A stretch of 8,648 nucleotides of DNA from Frankiales bacterium (GTDB lineage Bacteria; Actinomycetota; Actinomycetes; Mycobacteriales; SCTD01). The DNA lies in assembly GCA_025464695.1 (NCBI GenBank), contig JAODNQ010000106.1:1-8648 (forward strand). Reading direction: 5' to 3'. The notes under the pieces were generated by a model. The model saw only the letters and a program-made list of their open reading frames with translations. It was not told where the DNA came from and made no database searches. Positions 5,755 through 8,648 of this stretch are shown piece after piece; within the stretch, counting starts at the first letter, position 1, and each line of letters opens with the position of its first letter. The position numbers and the translations under genes are program-made.

Positions 5755-6886
5755 TCACGTTCGCCGTTCCGCCGCCCTCGCACATCGTCTGCAGGCCGAA
5801 GCGGCCACCCGTGCGCTCCAGTTCGTGCAGCAGCGACGTCATCAGGCGCGCGCCGGTCGCGCCGATGGGGTGGCCCAGCGCGATCGCGCCGCCGTTGACG
5901 TTGACCTTCTCGGGGTCGGCGTGGACCTCCTCCAGCCAGGCGAGCACGACCGGGGCGAAGGCCTCGTTGACCTCCACCAGGTCGATGTCGTCCATGCTCA
6001 GTCCCGTGCGTTCGAGCGCGTGCCGGGTCGCGGCGATCGGCGCGCTCAGCATCATGACGGGGTCGTCCCCGCGCACCGACATGTGGTGGATCCGGGCGCG
6101 GGGCTGCAGGCCGTGCCGCGACAGGGCCGCCTCGGAGGCGACGAGCAGTGCAGCGGACCCGTCCGAGACCTGGCTGGAGGTCGCTGCCGTCAAGGTCCCT
6201 CCCGGCACCAGGGTCCGGAGGTCGGCCATCTTCTCCCGGGTCGAGTCGGGCCGAGGCCCCTCGTCGGCCATGAGGCCCTCGTAGACGGTGATCTCCCGCT
6301 CGAACCAGCCCTCGGCCTGGGCCCGCAGCGCGCGCCTGTGGCTCTCGAGGGCGAACGCCTCGTTGTCGTCCCGCGTGATGCCCCACCTCTCGGCCATCAG
6401 CTCGGCGCCCCGGAACTGCGAGATCTCCTGGTCGCCGTAGCGCGCCTGCCAGCCCCGGTTGCCCGTCCACGGGTCGCTGGCGCCGTACGGCTCGCCCGCC
6501 GCGAAGCCGGACAGGATCGGGTACCGGCTCATGCTCTGGACACCACCAGCGACGACGAGGTCCTGCGTCCCGCTCATGACTCCCATCGCGGCCAGGTGCA
6601 CCGCCTGCTGGCCGGATCCGCACTGCCGCTCGACCGTCATGCCCGGCACGCTGTCCGGCAGGCCCGCCCCGAGCGCAGCGGTACGACCGATGTTGCCCGC
6701 CTGGGCGCCGATCTGGTCGATACAGCCGAGCACGACGTCGTCGACCTGCGCGGGGTCGATGTCGTTGCGCTGCACCAGGGTGCGGACCACGTGCGCGGCC
6801 ATGTCGGCCGGGTGCGCCTTCGCAAGGGCTCCGTTACGGCGACCCACGGCCGTGCGCACGGCGTCGACGATGTAGGCGTCAGGCAT
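5735..6886 (-). CDS. Thiolase (acetyl-CoA C-acyltransferase)
   Basis: 383 aa, about the normal thiolase length. It catalyses CoA-dependent cleavage of a 3-ketoacyl-CoA to acetyl-CoA (or propionyl-CoA) and a shortened acyl-CoA, or the reverse condensation. All key residues are visible: nucleophile Cys89 in VERQCGSGQQ, NEAF at 307-310, His339 in ALGHPIGATG, and the second catalytic Cys369 in MCEGGGTAN. Overall it resembles the FadA5/FadA-type thiolases of mycobacterial steroid and lipid breakdown, with HELERT and TSSQVSDGSAALL motifs; this is by recollection of the family, not alignment. The start at 6886 is chosen because AAGGAG lies 5 nt upstream and MPDAYIVDAVRTAVG is a typical thiolase N-terminus. 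An upstream TTG at 6955 would add 23 non-conserved residues. It faces the EthD gene convergently and lies 464 bp downstream of the alcohol dehydrogenase on the same strand, with its own likely promoter. The substrate chain is unknown. Confidence 0.93.
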   Translation of the reverse strand: MPDAYIVDAVRTAVGRRNGALAKAHPADMAAHVVRTLVQRNDIDPAQVDDVVLGCIDQIGAQAGNIGRTAALGAGLPDSVPGMTVERQCGSGQQAVHLAAMGVMSGTQDLVVAGGVQSMSRYPILSGFAAGEPYGASDPWTGNRGWQARYGDQEISQFRGAELMAERWGITRDDNEAFALESHRRALRAQAEGWFEREITVYEGLMADEGPRPDSTREKMADLRTLVPGGTLTAATSSQVSDGSAALLVASEAALSRHGLQPRARIHHMSVRGDDPVMMLSAPIAATRHALERTGLSMDDIDLVEVNEAFAPVVLAWLEEVHADPEKVNVNGGAIALGHPIGATGARLMTSLLHELERTGGRFGLQTMCEGGGTANVTVLERL

Positions 6887-6891
6887 GGGGA

Positions 6892-6897
6892 CTCCTT
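6892..6897 (-). promoter_or_regulatory. Ribosome binding site of the thiolase
   Basis: AAGGAG on the minus strand, 5 nt before the ATG at 6886. It decides the start against the upstream TTG. Confidence 0.85.
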
Positions 6898-6949
6898 GCT
6901 GAGAGGGCACCGGCGGACGCGGGCGCAGGGCCAGTGCCGCTTGCACCGG

Positions 6950-6978
6950 CGTCAATTATTACATTACGTCAGACCATT
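6950..6978 (-). promoter_or_regulatory. Likely thiolase promoter/operator: AT-rich island with shared regulatory word
   Basis: Twelve of the 13 bases at 6954-6966 are A or T in an otherwise extremely GC-rich stretch. On the minus strand it contains TAATAA (6961-6956), a plausible -10 element that would put transcription start about 62 nt before the thiolase ATG. No good -35 box is seen 17-18 nt upstream; AATGGTCTGA (6978-6969) occupies the spacer region instead and TTGACG (6955-6950) follows. The same two words occur upstream of the alcohol dehydrogenase. An activator- or repressor-controlled promoter is inferred. Confidence 0.5.
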
Positions 6979-7016
6979 CAGCGGGGGCACCGCGGGAGGC
7001 GGGGGCGCGGGTCCGG

Positions 7017-7053
7017 GCAGGAGCTCGGCTGCAAGCGACCGAGGAGCTCCTGC
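7017..7053. repeat. 10-bp perfect inverted repeat, terminator-like
   Basis: GCAGGAGCTC (7017-7026) and GAGCTCCTGC (7044-7053) are exact reverse complements, separated by 17 bases. A competing inner pairing exists (CTCGG 7024-7028 with CCGAG 7039-7043). It lies upstream of the thiolase promoter region and about 300 nt past the alcohol dehydrogenase stop. It could stop read-through from that gene, insulate the thiolase promoter, or act as a regulator site. There is no U-tract. Confidence 0.45.
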
Positions 7054-7350
7054 TCTGGCCCTCCAGCCCAGCAGCGGGCGTCCAGCGTGCGCCCGTCCGT
7101 GCAGGTCGAGGCGGGTACCGCCGCGCACACGCCCCCCGGACCGCGCGCGGGCGACCCGGCACCAGGAGCCCGGGGGTCGCGGGACGCCGTCCCCCGGCAC
7201 CAGGCGCGAGAAGGACCAGGCGGGTCGCTGCCCGGACGACGAGCAGCACGAGGGCCGCAGGCGAGGGCGCAGCAGCGTGGAGCCGCCCGTGCCCAGGACG
7301 TGTGCGGCGCCACCGGCGAGCGCTGGCGGCAGCCGACGCCCGCGGCCGTA

Positions 7351-8394
7351 TCAGTCCATCATGAGGACCGCGCGACCGTTGATCTTCCCGGCCTCCAGGT
7401 CGTCAAAGGCCTGCAGGGCGTCCGCGAAGGCGTACCGGGTCAGGCTGACGGACGCCCTGCCGGCTCGGACGAGGGCGACGAGGTCGTGGAGGTCCTGGTA
7501 GGTGCCGCTGTACGGCCGGGTCAACGAAGCGCCCCAGGGGAGGGACGTCGAGAGCTGCGAGGTCTCGAAGTCGAAGACGCCGTCGCCGAGGCCGGGGACC
7601 CGGACCGCGCCGTACGGCGCCACGACGGCCCCGTCGAGCTCGAGCGTGGCGCTGTTGCCGACGAGGTCGAGCACGAAGTCCGCGCCGTACCCGCCCGACG
7701 CCTCGAGCACCGCGTCAGCCACGCCGGCACCGTCGGCCAGGAAGGCGTGGTCGACCTTGTCACGGACGGCGGCCAGAGCCGCCTCCTTCACGTCGAGGGC
7801 GATGATGCGGACACCCGTCGTCGCCCGGAGGATCTCGACGGCGAACTGCCCGAGCCCGCCGATGCCGACCACGACCGCCGTCGCGCCTGGCCGCAGCAGG
7901 TCCCTGACCGCATGGACCGAGTGGTACGGCACGAGCCCGGCGTCAGGCAGGACGGCTGCGAGAGCCGGGTCGAGCCCAGTGGCGGGCACGAGGGCGGCGG
8001 CCGGTACCGCGACGTGCTCGGCCATCCCACCGTTCACCGAGATCCCGGGCGTCGACGCCGGCAGCAGGCGTCCGCCGGTCTCCACGCAGGCGTTCTGGCG
8101 GCCGGCCGTGCACTGACGGCAGGACCCGCAAGACCAGACCGGGTGGACGACGACGAAGTCCCCTACCGAGAACGTGTCGACGTCCATGGCCAGCTCGAGG
8201 ACCGTTCCTGCGATCTCGTGACCGAGCACCACGCCCGGAGGCAGCATCTCGACGCTCGACGCTCTCACGTGGATGTCGGTCTGGCACACCCCTGCTGCCA
8301 CGACCTTGAGCAGCACGTGGCCCGGCGGGACCGTCGGCTCGTCGATCTCCGTCAGAGCCACGTCCTTGGCCCCCAGGTACTGGACTGCTCGCAT
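7351..8394 (-). CDS. Zinc-dependent alcohol dehydrogenase (medium-chain, NAD-type)
   Basis: 347 aa, the standard medium-chain dehydrogenase length. It should interconvert an alcohol and an aldehyde or ketone with NAD. Likely catalytic-zinc ligands are Cys37 (AGVCQTD), His59 with Glu60 (LGHE) and Asp151 in DAGLVPYH. An Asp at this third position is also found in the secondary-alcohol dehydrogenase ADH-A of Rhodococcus ruber. The structural-zinc cysteines 89, 92, 95 and 103 are complete. The Rossmann motif is GIGGLG (177-182), and Asp201 at the end of the second strand favours NAD over NADP. The start at 8394 is chosen for GGGAG 7 nt upstream and the typical MRAVQY opening; the in-frame extension to 8517 is Arg/Pro/Ala-rich, non-conserved, and would run into the regulatory palindrome region. 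Primary or secondary alcohol specificity is not resolved. Its upstream region shares words with that of the thiolase. Confidence 0.93.
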   Translation of the reverse strand: MRAVQYLGAKDVALTEIDEPTVPPGHVLLKVVAAGVCQTDIHVRASSVEMLPPGVVLGHEIAGTVLELAMDVDTFSVGDFVVVHPVWSCGSCRQCTAGRQNACVETGGRLLPASTPGISVNGGMAEHVAVPAAALVPATGLDPALAAVLPDAGLVPYHSVHAVRDLLRPGATAVVVGIGGLGQFAVEILRATTGVRIIALDVKEAALAAVRDKVDHAFLADGAGVADAVLEASGGYGADFVLDLVGNSATLELDGAVVAPYGAVRVPGLGDGVFDFETSQLSTSLPWGASLTRPYSGTYQDLHDLVALVRAGRASVSLTRYAFADALQAFDDLEAGKINGRAVLMMD

Positions 8395-8401
8395 CGTCAG
8401 A

Positions 8402-8406
8402 CTCCC
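8402..8406 (-). promoter_or_regulatory. Ribosome binding site of the alcohol dehydrogenase
   Basis: GGGAG on the minus strand, 7 nt before the ATG at 8394. It supports the short start. Confidence 0.65.
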
Positions 8407-8496
8407 GCTCGCTCGTGGAGGTGGACCGGCTCGACAGCACCGGCGATCTGCGGGGCGCCCGGCTCTCGCCCGCTGCGCCGCGTCGTGCTGCGGTGG

Positions 8497-8509
8497 CAGT
8501 GAAGCACTG
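8497..8509. repeat. CAGTG/CACTG inverted repeat in the alcohol dehydrogenase leader
   Basis: CAGTG (8497-8501) and CACTG (8505-8509) flank AAG, immediately beside the larger palindrome at 8511. It is either a second protein-binding site or a small hairpin in the 5' leader of the leftward transcript. It is short, so chance is possible. Confidence 0.35.
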
Positions 8510-8510
8510 T

Positions 8511-8535
8511 CCGTCAACCATCAGACCATTGACGG
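8511..8535. promoter_or_regulatory. Candidate operator: perfect 7-bp inverted repeat
   Basis: CCGTCAA (8511-8517) and TTGACGG (8529-8535) are exact reverse complements with an 11-base spacer, centred on A8523; the inner TC-A-GA is also symmetric. The right arm contains the -35 hexamer of a rightward promoter, and the spacer carries most of the TCAGACCATT word shared with the thiolase region. The size and symmetry fit a dimeric regulator such as a TetR or GntR protein. The regulator is not identified. Confidence 0.55.
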
Positions 8536-8557
8536 CTTGCGGGAACGTGTCTACGGT
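8529..8557 (+). promoter_or_regulatory. Rightward promoter, sigma-70-like
   Basis: TTGACG (8529-8534), an exact 17-base spacer, and TACGGT (8552-8557). Transcription would start near 8564 and leave the window to the right, divergent from the alcohol dehydrogenase. CTACGG (8551-8556) and CCGTAG (8579-8584) form a further inverted repeat over the -10 box. The candidate operator covers the -35 box. Confidence 0.5.
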
Positions 8558-8612
8558 CACACCGCCAGCACAGCAGCTCCGTAGCCGAAGACCCCTCGCT
8601 CTCGGCCGTCGC

Positions 8613-8648
8613 ATGCCTCGGCAGCCGATGACGGCTGTCCAGCTCGAG
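8613..8648 (+). CDS. Possible start of a divergent gene leaving the window
   Basis: ATG at 8613 and another in-frame ATG at 8628 open a frame that stays open to the window end (MPRQPMTAVQLE). It lies about 50-65 nt downstream of the predicted transcription start at about 8564. No clear ribosome site precedes either ATG and only 12 codons are visible, so the product cannot be named. A regulator of the neighbouring genes is a common arrangement, but this is a guess. Confidence 0.25.
   Translation, partial: MPRQPMTAVQLE

Larger units (their letters stand above)
6887..7350. other. 464-bp gene-free interval between alcohol dehydrogenase and thiolase
   Basis: It holds the thiolase ribosome site and promoter region (6887-6980) and a 10-bp inverted repeat (7017-7053). 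The rest, to 7350, shows no ribosome site followed by a credible coding sequence on either strand. The several open frames translate to Arg/Pro/Ala/Gly-rich peptides with no recognisable motif, as expected from base composition. A decayed gene or small RNA cannot be excluded. Confidence 0.6.

Noticed and set aside
6887..6955. Thiolase start at the upstream TTG
   Set aside because: It adds 23 non-conserved residues and bypasses the strong AAGGAG site. It would also make the start codon part of the promoter-like AT-rich island.
6927..6955. TTGACG at 6955-6950 as the thiolase -35 box
   Set aside because: The sequence 17-18 bases downstream (GGCCCT/GCCCTG) is not a credible -10 element, so it is treated as part of a regulator site instead.
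6959..7313. Short minus-strand open frames (78-111 codons) in the intergenic gap
   Set aside because: Three overlapping frames are equally open, none has a convincing ribosome site, and the peptides are Arg/Pro/Ala-rich with no motif.
5468..7501. Long plus-strand open frame of 677 codons
   Set aside because: It lies opposite the thiolase, which has complete catalytic motifs. The translation is Arg/Gly/His-rich without motifs, as expected for an antisense shadow in GC-rich DNA.
6934..8502. Plus-strand open frame of 522 codons opposite the alcohol dehydrogenase
   Set aside because: The real gene is on the minus strand with both zinc sites and a Rossmann motif. This frame has no recognisable domain and a low-complexity composition.
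8395..8517. Longer start for the alcohol dehydrogenase
   Set aside because: The extension is low-complexity, lacks homology, and would overlap the palindromic control region. GGGAG at proper spacing supports 8394.

Overview
The window is very GC-rich. It has strong third-position G/C bias, long spurious antisense reading frames, GGAGG-type ribosome sites and hairpins without U-tracts. Together with a mycofactocin-type short-chain dehydrogenase, this points to the chromosome (or a large plasmid) of an actinobacterium of the Nocardioides/Rhodococcus/Mycobacterium kind. The exact taxon cannot be read from the sequence.

Layout. Positions 1-5709 are read rightward: the last residues of an aldehyde dehydrogenase, a mycofactocin-dependent short-chain alcohol dehydrogenase (176-1000), then a complete ribose-type ABC importer made of a cysteine-rich lipoprotein binding protein (1072-2271), a two-domain ATPase (about 2307-3851) and a permease (3848-4882, 4-bp overlap), and finally a duplicated EthD-fold protein (4972-5709). 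Positions 5735-8394 are read leftward: a thiolase (6886 to 5735) and a zinc-dependent alcohol dehydrogenase (8394 to 7351), separated by 464 bp of non-coding DNA. The two sets converge on a strong hairpin at 5721-5754. The right edge (8395-8648) is a control region with a perfect 7-bp-arm inverted repeat lying over the -35 box of a rightward promoter. A gene on the plus strand may begin at 8613 or 8628 and run out of the window.

How the genes could work together (inference). The importer would bring in a small molecule carrying, or converted to, an alcohol. The mycofactocin dehydrogenase and/or the NAD-type alcohol dehydrogenase would oxidise it to a carbonyl, the aldehyde dehydrogenase would make the acid, and the thiolase would release acyl-CoA after activation by enzymes not in this window. 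The EthD protein is a common small companion in such catabolic clusters and has no settled role. The substrate is not identifiable here. The thiolase and alcohol dehydrogenase upstream regions share a 10-base word and a TTGACG hexamer in the same order, suggesting control by one regulator, possibly the gene leaving the window on the right.

No tRNA, rRNA, CRISPR array, insertion sequence or phage feature was seen.
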